This document shows positions 29,473 through 38,491 of a stretch of 64,000 bases of DNA, in pieces. Positions within the stretch are counted from its first letter, which is position 1. The number at the start of each line of letters is the position of its first letter. Both the position numbers and the translations under genes were made by a program. The stretch covers positions 1 through 64,000 of the forward strand of contig CAZWLN010000022.1 of the NCBI GenBank assembly GCA_964634885.1, written 5' to 3'. This DNA comes from DAINRZ01 sp964634885 (GTDB taxonomy: Bacteria; Bacteroidota; Ignavibacteria; Kapaibacteriales; UBA2268). Below the pieces are notes generated by a model. The model had not been told where the DNA came from. It searched no databases and saw nothing but the letters and a program-made list of their open reading frames with translations.

Positions 29473-29577
29473 AAATTATCAATATACCCGTCATTTTATC
29501 AAAAAATAAAAGAATAAATGACGAAAATAATTATTAATTTTGATAAAATTGAAAAAAACTGGCTGTAGGTATGAAAT

Positions 29578-30423
29578 ATGGTAGAATTTTTTAGAAAAAT
29601 AATTCTTGTTTCTTTGGCGCTGTCTTCCATGGCAATGCTTACATCCTGTCCCGACAACAACAACCCGGATGATTCCGTCGAGCCAATCGACATCCACAGT
29701 TCTTTCAGTTTCAGTTCCTCGTTGGGAAAACCCATTAAAAAGCACATACTTGAGGATGAATCCTTCAGTACAGCCGACATACTTTTCCTGTCGGTAATCA
29801 GGCCGGACTCCGTCAGGAACGACCAGAACCCAAGCCCGATAACCTCTACACTGGTGGCAGCCTATTACGACAGTCCCAGCAAGGTAAATTTCATTTCATT
29901 CGACAAAGAGAAACTCGTTCTCTATGTCGCCTTCCTGTCTAATATTCACTATATGGTAACGGACAGCTGGAATTTCGAGAAATTCGGCTATAACAATACT
30001 TATGAATGGATGATAGTCAACAACAACTTAGAAACTTCGAAAACGAACGTTACTTTCTGCAGCAACCTCCATCCCGTTTCCATCGACAACGAGGCCGACA
30101 CAGTGTACCTGGGCCGCCCGTTCACGGTCACCTGGCAGCCTGCAAGCAACGACAGCACTGTAATATTCATAGATTTCGGCTTTTTCAGCGGCATGGATAC
30201 CTGGGATTACTGGGGTGTAAAAACTGCCGACAACGGCTCATATACTTTCGACAGCAGTTTCCTGCAAAACCTTGGAATCAAGAAAAACGGCTATTTAACA
30301 GTAAGAATGCTGAGGATGAAGAAATCCTTCAATGACGTGTCATTCACCGGTTTACTCACCCAAAAAGCCGTTTGTTACACAATGACCGAAGCGAAAGTCG
30401 GGATATTTCTCAAAACAAACTGA
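29578..30423 (+). CDS. Predicted lipoprotein of unknown function
   Basis: A 281-residue protein with an N-terminal signal and lipobox (SMAMLTSC, Cys about residue 24) followed by a DNNNPDDS linker. The rest is beta-rich with no motif I recognise; segments such as TVYLGRPFTVTWQPASND and GSYTFDSSFLQNLGIK suggest an Ig-like C-terminal part. It shares no clear similarity with the four tandem lipoproteins. The flavin reductase-like gene begins immediately after it, so the two may be co-transcribed. Confidence 0.65.
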   Translation: MVEFFRKIILVSLALSSMAMLTSCPDNNNPDDSVEPIDIHSSFSFSSSLGKPIKKHILEDESFSTADILFLSVIRPDSVRNDQNPSPITSTLVAAYYDSPSKVNFISFDKEKLVLYVAFLSNIHYMVTDSWNFEKFGYNNTYEWMIVNNNLETSKTNVTFCSNLHPVSIDNEADTVYLGRPFTVTWQPASNDSTVIFIDFGFFSGMDTWDYWGVKTADNGSYTFDSSFLQNLGIKKNGYLTVRMLRMKKSFNDVSFTGLLTQKAVCYTMTEAKVGIFLKTN

Positions 30424-30432
30424 TTGAGGCCC

Positions 30433-30993
30433 ATGAAAGTAAGCATAAAAAAGAAAACCCTGCTATACACCCATCCGGTTTTCATCGTAGGGAGCTACGA
30501 CAGCAACCGGAACCCGAACATAATGGCTGTTTCCTGGGGCGGCATCTGCTGCAGCAATCCCCCAAGCGTTGCCATTTCACTGCGTAAAGCAACGCTTACC
30601 TATCACAATATTATGGCAAACAAAGCCTTTACTGTGAACATCCCGCCGGTGAACTACGTGAAAGAAGCCGATTATGTCGGAATATTGTCAGGCAGGGATG
30701 TGAACAAATTCGCCAAGACAGGACTGACTCCCGTTGACAGCGCTGTCGTTAACGCACCCTATGTACAGGAATTTCCCGTAGTACTGCTCTGCAAGGTTAC
30801 GCATACACTGGAAATCGGCTCCCACACACAGTTCGTCGCTGAAATAGCCGACGTCCTGGCCGACGAAGAAGTACTGGAAGACGGAATGCCTGCAATTGAA
30901 AAAGTGAAACCGTTTATATATGATTCTTCCAAAGTGGCCTACCATAAGATAGGCGTAAAAATTTACGACGGTTTCACTACGAAGGAACTTTGA
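30433..30993 (+). CDS. Flavin reductase-like (flavoredoxin) FMN-binding protein
   Basis: A 186-residue cytosolic protein of the flavin reductase-like/flavoredoxin family, which bind FMN in a split-barrel fold. Family words are PVFIVGSYDSNRNPNIMAVS, SNPPSVAISLRKATLTYHNI, FTVNIPPVNYVKEADYVGIL and SHTQFVAEIADVLADE. The ATG at 30433 is chosen over an in-frame TTG at 30424; GAGG is just ahead of it. The electron donor is unknown. It lies directly after a lipoprotein gene and 26 bp before radC. Confidence 0.85.
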   Translation: MKVSIKKKTLLYTHPVFIVGSYDSNRNPNIMAVSWGGICCSNPPSVAISLRKATLTYHNIMANKAFTVNIPPVNYVKEADYVGILSGRDVNKFAKTGLTPVDSAVVNAPYVQEFPVVLLCKVTHTLEIGSHTQFVAEIADVLADEEVLEDGMPAIEKVKPFIYDSSKVAYHKIGVKIYDGFTTKEL

Positions 30994-31019
30994 TAGGTAT
31001 TTAATACATAGGGACTTCT

Positions 31020-31697
31020 ATGTCAATCAAGAACTGGCTCGAAGCGGACAGGCCCAGGGAGAAAATGCTTACGAGAGGAGAAGAATCGCTTACGGATTCG
31101 GAACTGTTAGCCATCCTGCTCGGTAACGGCGTCAAAGGCAAATCGGCAATTGACCTGGCAAGAGAACTACTGTCGTCGTTCAACTCACTATCGGAACTGG
31201 CTGCAAGCCCTGTCCGAACAATAATGAAAATCAAGGGAATCGGTAAAGCAAAAGCCGTGAAACTGTCGGCGGCGTTCCAGATTGCCCGACGGGTACAGGC
31301 CGGCAGGTCGAATGTAAACGGCATTTTCGACGGGCCTGAAAAGGTTGCACGCTATTACCTGCCGCTGTTCAGGGACAAAAAAAAGGAAGAATTCTGGATT
31401 CTGCTGCTGAACAGCTCCAACGTCATTTTCAAGGAGCAGAAGATCAGCGAGGGCATCCTCAACGCCAGCATTGTCCATCCGAGGGAAGTATTCAAAACCG
31501 CCATCGTCGAAAGCGCCGCTTCTATCATCCTGCTTCACAATCATCCGTCCGGCAGCAAAGAACCCTCGAAAGAAGACATTGCCGTTACGAAGCAGGTCGC
31601 CGAGGCAGGAGTATTGCTGAACATCAGGGTCCTCGACCACATAATACTTGCCGGCAATGAATACACGAGCCTGAAATTAAGAGGCTGCATCGATTGA
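31020..31697 (+). CDS. radC: RadC family JAB-domain protein
   Basis: A 225-residue protein of the normal RadC length. The N-terminal part has helix-hairpin-helix-like motifs (SDSELLAILLGNGVKGKSAI; IMKIKGIGKAKAVKL); the C-terminal JAB/MPN-like domain has the metal-binding LLHNHPSGSKEPSKED motif. Despite the name, a direct role in DNA repair is not established for the family. Confidence 0.95.
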   Translation: MSIKNWLEADRPREKMLTRGEESLTDSELLAILLGNGVKGKSAIDLARELLSSFNSLSELAASPVRTIMKIKGIGKAKAVKLSAAFQIARRVQAGRSNVNGIFDGPEKVARYYLPLFRDKKKEEFWILLLNSSNVIFKEQKISEGILNASIVHPREVFKTAIVESAASIILLHNHPSGSKEPSKEDIAVTKQVAEAGVLLNIRVLDHIILAGNEYTSLKLRGCID

Positions 31698-31768
31698 GAT
31701 TATTAACTTCCTTCGGTTCGGAAAAAATTGTAATTTTGCAACTTGTAAAATTTTGATAATAAGTCTAT

Positions 31769-33214
31769 TTGGATAGTAAAGAAAACATATATGACAGACT
31801 GCCTTTGTGCCTGGACCTTGACGGGACACTGATTGCAACGGACACACTGCTCGAATCGACGTTGACGGCGGTTAAGCTGAAACCGCTCATCCTCTTCCTG
31901 TTGCCTTTCTGGATAATGAAAGGCAAGCTGTGGTTCAAGAACAGGATTGCCCGGATAGCTCTTCCCAACCCGGCCACCCTCCCCTATCGCCGGGATCTGC
32001 TCGAATATGCAAGGGCTGAAAAAGCCAAAGGCAGGGAGATTGTACTGGCAACTGCCACGGTTCAGGAAATTGCCGACGGAGTTGCCGCTCATCTCGGCAT
32101 CTTCGACCGTGTACTGGCTTCCGGCAAAGATCAGAACCTCAGGTCAAAAAGAAAATTAGCAGCCCTGAACGAGTTGTACGGGGAAAAGAATTTCGTTTAC
32201 GGGGGAGACAGCAGCGCAGACATAGAAGTCTGGAAAGGCTCTGCCGCTGCCGTCCTGGTCAACGCTTCGCGCAGCGTGAAACAGAAGATTGCCGGTTCTG
32301 TGCCGATTGCACAGACTTTTACCTATAAGAAGCCTTTCCTGAAAGCGCTCATCAAGGAAATCAGGGTTTACCAGTGGATTAAGAACATCCTGATCTTCCT
32401 GCCGCTAATACTGGCACACAACATCAGCAGCATTCCACTTTACGGCGATCTGTTGCTCGCATTCCTTTCCTTCAGCTTCATCTCTTCTTTCGTCTATATC
32501 GTTAACGACCTGCTGGACATCGAAGCTGACAGGCACCACCCCCGCAAGATGAAGAGGCCCATCGCATCCTGTATCATATCCATCAAACAGGCTTTGGTAC
32601 TGGCACCGCTGTTCCTTGCAACCAGCATTGCACTGGCGCTGCTGTTCCTGCCCATGGAGTTCTTCTTTACCCTGATGACATATTTTATTCTTACCACTGC
32701 CTATTCGATAATACTTAAGCGTATATACCTTCTCGATATAATGGTTCTCTCCGGGCTTTATACCATCAGGCTGATTGCCGGCGCTGCCGCAGTCTCAGTC
32801 TTCATTTCTCCCTGGCTTCTGGCTCTGTCGGTGTTCATCTTCTTCAGCCTTGCAACCATGAAGAGATACACCGAACTGCTGGTTCTCCTCGAACAAAAAC
32901 AGACCAACGCCAAAGGCAGGGGCTACCATGTCGATGACCTGAGCCTCCTTGCAGGCTTCGGCCCTTCAAGCGGACTCATCTCGGTGTTAATTTTTATGCT
33001 CTATGTCAATTCTAACGAAGTAATAAAATTGTACGACAAACCGTTCTATCTTTGGCCCATCGCCATCATCCTGATGTTCTGGATACTCAGGCTGTGGTTC
33101 GTGGCTCACCGCGGAAAAATGACAGACGACCCCATCGTCTTCACCGCCAAAGACCCGGTAAGTTATATCGCAGGACTATTGATTATCATTCTCGCAGTTG
33201 GAGCCAGTCTATGA
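31769..33214 (+). CDS. HAD-UbiA fusion, polyprenyl-phosphate phosphoribosyltransferase-like
   Basis: A 481-residue two-domain protein. Residues 1-190 are a HAD phosphatase-like domain with the catalytic pair D16/D18 in LCLDLDGTL and an acidic FVYGGDSSADIEVW motif. Residues 195-481 are a UbiA-type membrane prenyltransferase with about nine helices, NDLLDIEADRHHP as the first Asp motif and ATMKRYTELL as the KRxxE motif seen in DPPR synthases. By family the UbiA part would join PRPP to polyprenyl phosphate and the HAD part may remove the 5-phosphate. The only usable start is TTG at 31769. It overlaps dprE1 by 4 bp (ATGA). Confidence 0.85.
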   Translation: MDSKENIYDRLPLCLDLDGTLIATDTLLESTLTAVKLKPLILFLLPFWIMKGKLWFKNRIARIALPNPATLPYRRDLLEYARAEKAKGREIVLATATVQEIADGVAAHLGIFDRVLASGKDQNLRSKRKLAALNELYGEKNFVYGGDSSADIEVWKGSAAAVLVNASRSVKQKIAGSVPIAQTFTYKKPFLKALIKEIRVYQWIKNILIFLPLILAHNISSIPLYGDLLLAFLSFSFISSFVYIVNDLLDIEADRHHPRKMKRPIASCIISIKQALVLAPLFLATSIALALLFLPMEFFFTLMTYFILTTAYSIILKRIYLLDIMVLSGLYTIRLIAGAAAVSVFISPWLLALSVFIFFSLATMKRYTELLVLLEQKQTNAKGRGYHVDDLSLLAGFGPSSGLISVLIFMLYVNSNEVIKLYDKPFYLWPIAIILMFWILRLWFVAHRGKMTDDPIVFTAKDPVSYIAGLLIIILAVGASL

Positions 33215-34521
33215 ACCTGACAAAATATGAATCGTGGGGACGCTATCCGAAAATTTCACCCAAACAAGTATTGCAGCTTAAGTGGAGGAACGAGATTCCT
33301 GACCTTAATTGCGTCGAAGGCACCCTGCTGCCCTTTGGCTACGGCAAGAGTTACGGCGACGTGTGCCTTAACGAAAACGGCACACTGCTCGACACGAAAG
33401 GCCTGAACAAGTTAATCGCTTTCGATGAAAACACCGGCGTACTTCGCTGTGAGTCCGGCGTAACCCTGGCGTCAATCCTGGAATACGCCACACCACGAGG
33501 ATGGTTTCTCACGGTAACACCCGGAACCAAGCATGTTTCTGTGGGCGGCTGCATCGCTAACGACGTGCACGGCAAGAACCACCATGTGGACGGAACCTTC
33601 GGCTGCCATGTCAGGAAATTCGAACTGGTGAGGTCCGACAGGGAGCGTATTATTTGTTCCCCGGACGATAACCCGGAGCTCTTCAGGGCTACCATCGGCG
33701 GCCTCGGCCTGACCGGCTTGATTACCTGGGCGGAATTCCAGTTAATGAAAAGCCCTACTCCTTTCTTTTACACCGAAAGCATTAAATTCGACAATTTGGA
33801 CCGGTTTTTCGAGATAAATGAAGAGTCTGAGCAGGAATTCAGGTATTCAGTATCCTGGATCGACACAACCGCTACTGACGGCAACCTTGGCAGGGGCCTG
33901 TTCAACAGGGGCAACCAGGCTGACCCGTCAGTACACGCCATTCCGCCTCTTCCCGGCGAGATGATGCTCCCCTTCCCCTTCGACGCTCCTTTCATCAACA
34001 CGGCTACGGTACAGGCTTTCAATATCCTGTATTACCACAAACAACTCGACAGGGTTGTCAGGGGCGTGTCTCACTACAATCCGTTCTTCTATCCGTTGGA
34101 CGCTATCCTTGGCTGGAACAAAGCCTACGGGAAAAACGGCTTCCTGCAGTACCAGTTCGTAATGCCCTTCAGCAGCAGGGAAGCACTGAAAGACATACTT
34201 AAATTCATTTCTGCTTCGGGATTGTCTTCATTCCTGACAGTACTAAAGACGATGGGCAGCGTCAGGTCACCGGGAATGCTCTCGTTCCCGCGCCCCGGCA
34301 TTACCATGGCTGTCGATTTCCGCATCAGCCCGAAAACACTTGCCGTAGTAAACGACCTCGACAGAATTGTTACAGCAGCCGGCGGCGTTCTTTACCCTGC
34401 CAAGGATGCGCGTATGGCCGGCAGCGATTTCCGCAAATTCTACCCCATGTGGGAAGAATTCAGCAGCTACATCGACCCGAAGTTTTCTTCGAGTTTCTGG
34501 CGCAGGGTCACAGGTGAATAA
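33211..34521 (+). CDS. dprE1: DprE1-like decaprenylphosphoryl-ribose 2'-oxidase
   Basis: A 436-residue FAD enzyme of the vanillyl-alcohol-oxidase/PCMH class. FAD-binding words are PFGYGKSYGDVCLN, GVLRCESGVTLASILEYA and TPGTKHVSVGGCIANDVHGK; the C-terminal segment RPGITMAVDFRIS and FYPMWEEF match DprE1. The enzyme oxidises the 2' hydroxyl of polyprenylphosphoryl-ribose on the way to the arabinose donor. The ATG at 33211 overlaps the stop of the upstream UbiA fusion and gives the usual N-terminus; a start further upstream would lie inside that gene in another frame. Confidence 0.92.
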   Translation: MNLTKYESWGRYPKISPKQVLQLKWRNEIPDLNCVEGTLLPFGYGKSYGDVCLNENGTLLDTKGLNKLIAFDENTGVLRCESGVTLASILEYATPRGWFLTVTPGTKHVSVGGCIANDVHGKNHHVDGTFGCHVRKFELVRSDRERIICSPDDNPELFRATIGGLGLTGLITWAEFQLMKSPTPFFYTESIKFDNLDRFFEINEESEQEFRYSVSWIDTTATDGNLGRGLFNRGNQADPSVHAIPPLPGEMMLPFPFDAPFINTATVQAFNILYYHKQLDRVVRGVSHYNPFFYPLDAILGWNKAYGKNGFLQYQFVMPFSSREALKDILKFISASGLSSFLTVLKTMGSVRSPGMLSFPRPGITMAVDFRISPKTLAVVNDLDRIVTAAGGVLYPAKDARMAGSDFRKFYPMWEEFSSYIDPKFSSSFWRRVTGE

Positions 34522-34552
34522 TATTATAATCAGAATAAAATGAAGGTTTGAT

Positions 34553-35290
34553 ATGAAAAAAGTATTGATATTCGGCGGCGCATCGGCAATAGCAACAGAA
34601 ACCGCAAAATTGTTCGCAAAAGAAGGCGCTCACCTGTTCCTGGCAGACATCAGCACTGCCAGGCTCGAAGCTGTCAGGGACGATATCATTGCCCATTACA
34701 AAACACGCATCGACATCTTCGAATTGAATGTTAATGACTTCGACAGGCACCAGGAAGCCTTCGACGCAGCCGTCAATGCAATGGACGGCGTCGATGCGGT
34801 GCTGGTTGCACACGGCACCCTGCCGGACCAGCCGAAAGCACAGAAAGACAGGGAACTGACACTGCGTGAATTCTCTACGAACGGCACCAGCGTCATTTCA
34901 CTCCTGACGATTGCTGCCAATTACTTCGAACAGAAGAAAGAAGGCTGCATCGCTGCCATTTCTTCTGTGGCAGGCGACCGCGGCAGGCAGAGCAATTATA
35001 TCTACGGCGCCGCCAAAGGGGCAGTGTCGTTGTTCCTCCAGGGATTGCGCAACAGGCTGAGCAAATCGGGTGTCGGTGTTGTTACAATCAAACCCGGCTT
35101 CGTGGATACTCCCATGACGGCACACTTAGACAAGAATCCGCTCTATGCCTCACCTGCAAAGATCGGATCAATTATACATTCAGCAATGAAATCCGGTAAA
35201 GGCATAGTCTATGCCCCGGGTTACTGGCGGTTGATAATGCTGGTAATAAAAATGATTCCGGAAAGCATTTTCAAGAAATTGAGTTTGTAA
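34553..35290 (+). CDS. dprE2: DprE2-like short-chain dehydrogenase
   Basis: A 245-residue SDR enzyme. The nucleotide-binding turn is VLIFGGASAIATETAKLF, the catalytic residues are Ser in AAISSVAGDRGRQSN and Tyr/Lys in YIYGAAKGAVS. Following dprE1 directly, it most likely reduces the 2'-keto intermediate to polyprenylphosphoryl-arabinose. GAAGG stands just before the ATG. SDRs are functionally broad, so the call rests largely on the neighbour genes. Confidence 0.88.
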   Translation: MKKVLIFGGASAIATETAKLFAKEGAHLFLADISTARLEAVRDDIIAHYKTRIDIFELNVNDFDRHQEAFDAAVNAMDGVDAVLVAHGTLPDQPKAQKDRELTLREFSTNGTSVISLLTIAANYFEQKKEGCIAAISSVAGDRGRQSNYIYGAAKGAVSLFLQGLRNRLSKSGVGVVTIKPGFVDTPMTAHLDKNPLYASPAKIGSIIHSAMKSGKGIVYAPGYWRLIMLVIKMIPESIFKKLSL

Positions 35291-35890
35291 GAGAATATAG
35301 AAATAGCGAATAAAATAGAATTGTCTCTCGCAAAGGCGGATTAGGTGAGTATCTCTCGCAAAGGCGAATTAGGAAGAAGTTTCTCTCGCAAAGGCGCAAA
35401 GCTCGGAAAAGAATAAGGGGAAGAATCATCTCACACTAAGCCCGCAAAGGAAGAGATTAAAAACAATGTACTCGTCCGAATGTGAAGCATACGAATANNN
35501 NNNNNNNNNNNNNNNNNNNNNNNNNNNNNNNNNNNNNNNNNNNNNNNNNNNNNNNNNNNNNNNNNNNNNNNNNNNNNNNNNNNNNNNNNNNNNNNNNTAA
35601 AAACAATGTACTCGTCCGAATGTGAAGCATACGAATAGCCCCAGAGGGGCGAAATATTAATAGGCGCAAAGGAAGACATACATTAGTAATGTACTCGTCC
35701 GAATGTGAAGCATACGAATAGCCCCAGAGGGGCGTTATATTAATCAAATTAAAGATTATCCCCATGAACACCGGTGAAGCGGCATACTGACCAACTACCC
35801 CGGAATCTAATATCAGTATCAGAGCAGAAAGCCGACGACCCGTTACTACTCCTTTGCAGAAGAATATTTAGAAAAAATGTTTAAGGCTAT
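35291..35890. repeat. Intergenic repeat cluster around the assembly gap
   Basis: No gene. Positions 35323-35395 hold three copies of tctctcgcaaaggcg. From 35464 a repeat beginning aatgtactcgtccgaatg and ending in a GCCCC-GGGGC hairpin plus atattaat occurs three times: 35464-35497 (cut by the gap), 35605-35663 and 35688-35744. The rest is AT-rich with no open frame. The ctttgcgagaga word reappears at 49800 in the Rhs array. Confidence 0.75.
35498..35597. other. Assembly gap (100 N)
   Basis: Exactly 100 undetermined bases, the usual placeholder for a gap of unknown size. The same 48-bp repeat copy occurs on both sides, so the assembly probably broke in this repeat cluster. Confidence 1.
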
Positions 35891-37933
35891 TTACTCCTTT
35901 ACGAATATTTTCGACTCATTCCCAAGTTTAATGGAATATAACCCGGCTGGTAAATTAGATACATCAATCCGTTGATGCTCAATATCCGGAGCCATAACAC
36001 TTATAACACAACTCCCAAGGGAATTGAATACTTTCAAATTACAAGGCAGGTACGGATTGAGACCACCATCAACATTAATTTCAATGTAATCTGAAGCCGG
36101 GTTTGGATAGATCATGACAGAATTATTCATTGCATTATTCCCTTCGACATCCAAAATTCCATAATCAGCCAGTATTTCCGGCACCGATGCACGAAAGACA
36201 CCACTACCGTCAGTTCCGACCAGGATGTAATCATCACTGATTACTAATGAATTAATATCCTGGCAGGTAAAGTCATTATCTATCCTTTGCCAGCTATCTC
36301 CATCATCTGCTGAGAAATAGACCCTACCATATTCTGTTCCGATAAATATAATATTGTTATAAGAAACTATGGAATATATATAATAACTTTCCAATCCATC
36401 ATCCTTTTTAATCCAAGTGTCGCCGTTATCAGTCGATCGATAGATTCCACTTAAAGTACCAACAAATATATTATTGCCAACGACAGCAATCGATTTAACT
36501 TCTTCATTTTCCAATCCATTATTCTTTTCCACCCAATTGTCCCCGTTATCAGTCGATCGATAGATTCCACAACTAAACGACCCGGTAAAAATATCATTTC
36601 CTTTGAGGGCTATAGAATAGAAATGCTTATCCTCAACTCCATTAAATCCATTATTACTTTCTGTCCAACTATCTCCATAATCAGATGAGCGATAGACACC
36701 CCAATCATATTGAGCCGCATAAACATTCTGTCCATTTACAGCAATCGACATAAATCCACTATTCTGAAACAAATTAGTTTTCAAGGACCAATTTTTTCCT
36801 TTATCCGTTGATAAATAGATACCATCATTAGCGCTGATAAAAATGTCATTCATATTCGTAGTCATTGTAGTAATATAATCTCCAATCGCTTCATTATTCT
36901 TCGATACCCAACTATTACCATAGTCTGTTGAAAGAAAAATCCCGTACCCCAGTATTCCTGTATAAATACAATTTCCACTACTCGCCATTGAACTAATACT
37001 GGTGTTGAATAACCCTGAATATTTTTCTGTCCAATTATTTCCATTATCAGTGGAAATATAAAAACCATTTTCTGTACTTAGGTATTGGTAATTCCCACTA
37101 ATAACGAAAGTTTTCACAAATGAATTTGCCTTCAGGCCATTATGTTTCTTTGTCCAACTGTCCCCGTTATCAGTGGATAATAGTACACCATCCTGTGTTC
37201 CAAGATAAATAGAATTGCCGCTGATGGTTACTGTATTGGCCCTATCACCTTCTATTCCGATATTTTTTTTGCTCCAACTATCTCCATTATCCGTTGACAC
37301 AAAGACAACACCCATTCTATTATTGACAGCCACAATAAGACTGCCGCTTACTGCTAAACATTTGAAATCTCCTTCATTCAACCCTTTGTTTTTTTCTACC
37401 CAGGAATATCCATTATCAGTCGATAAATAGATACCGTCATAAGTTCCGGCAAATATATTATTGCCGCTTATAGCAATCGATCGGACAGTAGTTTCCGGCA
37501 TCTGAGTCTCATTCAATATCCAGTTTTCGCCATTGTCAGTAGATATATAGACACCGTCATTGGTTCCTGCGAAGATGATATTATCTTTTATAGCAAATGA
37601 AAAGGTCATATAATAACTTTTAAATGTCCAGCTTTCGCCATAGTCTGTAGATAAGTATATGCCGCTTTCGGTTCCTGTAAAAATGTTATCGCCACTAATA
37701 AAAATCGAAAGAACAAAATCACAGGGCAGGCCATTATTTTTTATTGCCCAGGTTTCTCCATTGTTAGTTGATAAAAAGATACCTGTTGTGGTACCGGCAA
37801 AGATGTTATTGCCGTCTGTTGCCAGACAGAAGATATTACTACCGTATATGCCATTATTGACAGATTCCCAGTTGGAAAATGACATTTGGGAAGTAATAAT
37901 AAGGATCAAAACAAATAGTGAAAAGTACCTCAT
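35891..37933 (-). CDS. Secreted Asp-box repeat (propeller) protein with T9SS sorting domain
   Basis: A 680-residue exported protein. A signal peptide of about 20 residues is followed by 13 repeats of ~43 residues, each carrying an Asp-box-like SxDxGxxW motif (for example LSTDNGDSWTKKHNGL, RSTDNGDTWIKKDDGL). This is the arrangement of sialidase-type/photosystem-assembly-type beta-propellers, here probably two propellers in tandem. The last ~75 residues (VMIYPNPASDYIEINV ... LPAGLYSIKLGNESKIFVKE) are a T9SS sorting domain. A strong GGAAAGGGG site precedes the start. The sialidase catalytic residues are not evident, so binding or structural roles are more likely. Confidence 0.82.
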   Translation of the reverse strand: MRYFSLFVLILIITSQMSFSNWESVNNGIYGSNIFCLATDGNNIFAGTTTGIFLSTNNGETWAIKNNGLPCDFVLSIFISGDNIFTGTESGIYLSTDYGESWTFKSYYMTFSFAIKDNIIFAGTNDGVYISTDNGENWILNETQMPETTVRSIAISGNNIFAGTYDGIYLSTDNGYSWVEKNKGLNEGDFKCLAVSGSLIVAVNNRMGVVFVSTDNGDSWSKKNIGIEGDRANTVTISGNSIYLGTQDGVLLSTDNGDSWTKKHNGLKANSFVKTFVISGNYQYLSTENGFYISTDNGNNWTEKYSGLFNTSISSMASSGNCIYTGILGYGIFLSTDYGNSWVSKNNEAIGDYITTMTTNMNDIFISANDGIYLSTDKGKNWSLKTNLFQNSGFMSIAVNGQNVYAAQYDWGVYRSSDYGDSWTESNNGFNGVEDKHFYSIALKGNDIFTGSFSCGIYRSTDNGDNWVEKNNGLENEEVKSIAVVGNNIFVGTLSGIYRSTDNGDTWIKKDDGLESYYIYSIVSYNNIIFIGTEYGRVYFSADDGDSWQRIDNDFTCQDINSLVISDDYILVGTDGSGVFRASVPEILADYGILDVEGNNAMNNSVMIYPNPASDYIEINVDGGLNPYLPCNLKVFNSLGSCVISVMAPDIEHQRIDVSNLPAGLYSIKLGNESKIFVKE

Positions 37934-38444
37934 TTCGCCCCTTTCCAGAAAATGAAAACAAACATCTTAATAGTTATCATAATATATAAAAATTAATTGA
38001 ATAAAACAAATTTTATTTTTAAAATCCCGTAAAGGATAACTGTTTTATAAAGATAACAGTAAAGGAATCTTCCTTAGCCCAGACGGGGCGAAATATTAAT
38101 AGGCGCTAAGCTCGCAAAGGAAGGGAGGGAAGAATCATCTCACGCTAAACTCGCAAAGAAAGAGATTAAAATAATGTACGTATGGATAAATAGCCCCGGC
38201 GGGGCGGCATATTAATAGGCGCTAAGCCCGCAAAGGAAGAAGGAGTGAAGAAATATCATTATTATACAGTTACACTTTGAAAGAAAGGTGCCTCGAAAAG
38301 CAGTTGTATGAAAAAGTCTGATTTTCTATTATATAAATTGATTATTTTCTTCATCCAAATTATTGTAAGATATACTTTTTTCGGGGTATTGTGAAAATTA
38401 TTTGTAACATTTTTGCTATTGATGTGTCTATAATTTTAAGATTG
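37934..38444. repeat. Intergenic repeats between divergent genes
   Basis: About 510 bp without a gene. It contains two copies of the hairpin repeat seen near the assembly gap: 38076-38102 (agcccagacggggcgaaata ttaat) and 38172-38218 (agccccggcggggcggcata ttaatag), with ggcgctaagctcgcaaagg words between them. Confidence 0.7.
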
Positions 38445-38452
38445 TAAATTTG
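38445..38452 (+). promoter_or_regulatory. Candidate -7 box (TAAATTTG)
   Basis: TAAATTTG fits TAnnTTTG and lies 40 bp before the lipoprotein start at 38492. A TTG lies 23 bp further upstream, slightly farther than ideal. Confidence 0.35.
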
Positions 38453-38491
38453 TAAGAATTGTTATTACAATTTATCAAGAAGGAGTATGTT

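Noticed and set aside
33052..33210. An upstream start for the DprE1-like gene
   Set aside because: That 5' extension lies inside the UbiA gene in another frame and reads as unrelated sequence; the ATG at 33211 gives the family N-terminus and an ATGA overlap.
35431..35771. Minus-strand open frames spanning the N run
   Set aside because: They read through undetermined bases and through non-coding repeats; the similarity between the two frames comes from the DNA repeat.
37215..37955. Plus-strand frames opposite the Asp-box gene
   Set aside because: They are antisense products of the repeat structure, with the same repeated words as the real gene.
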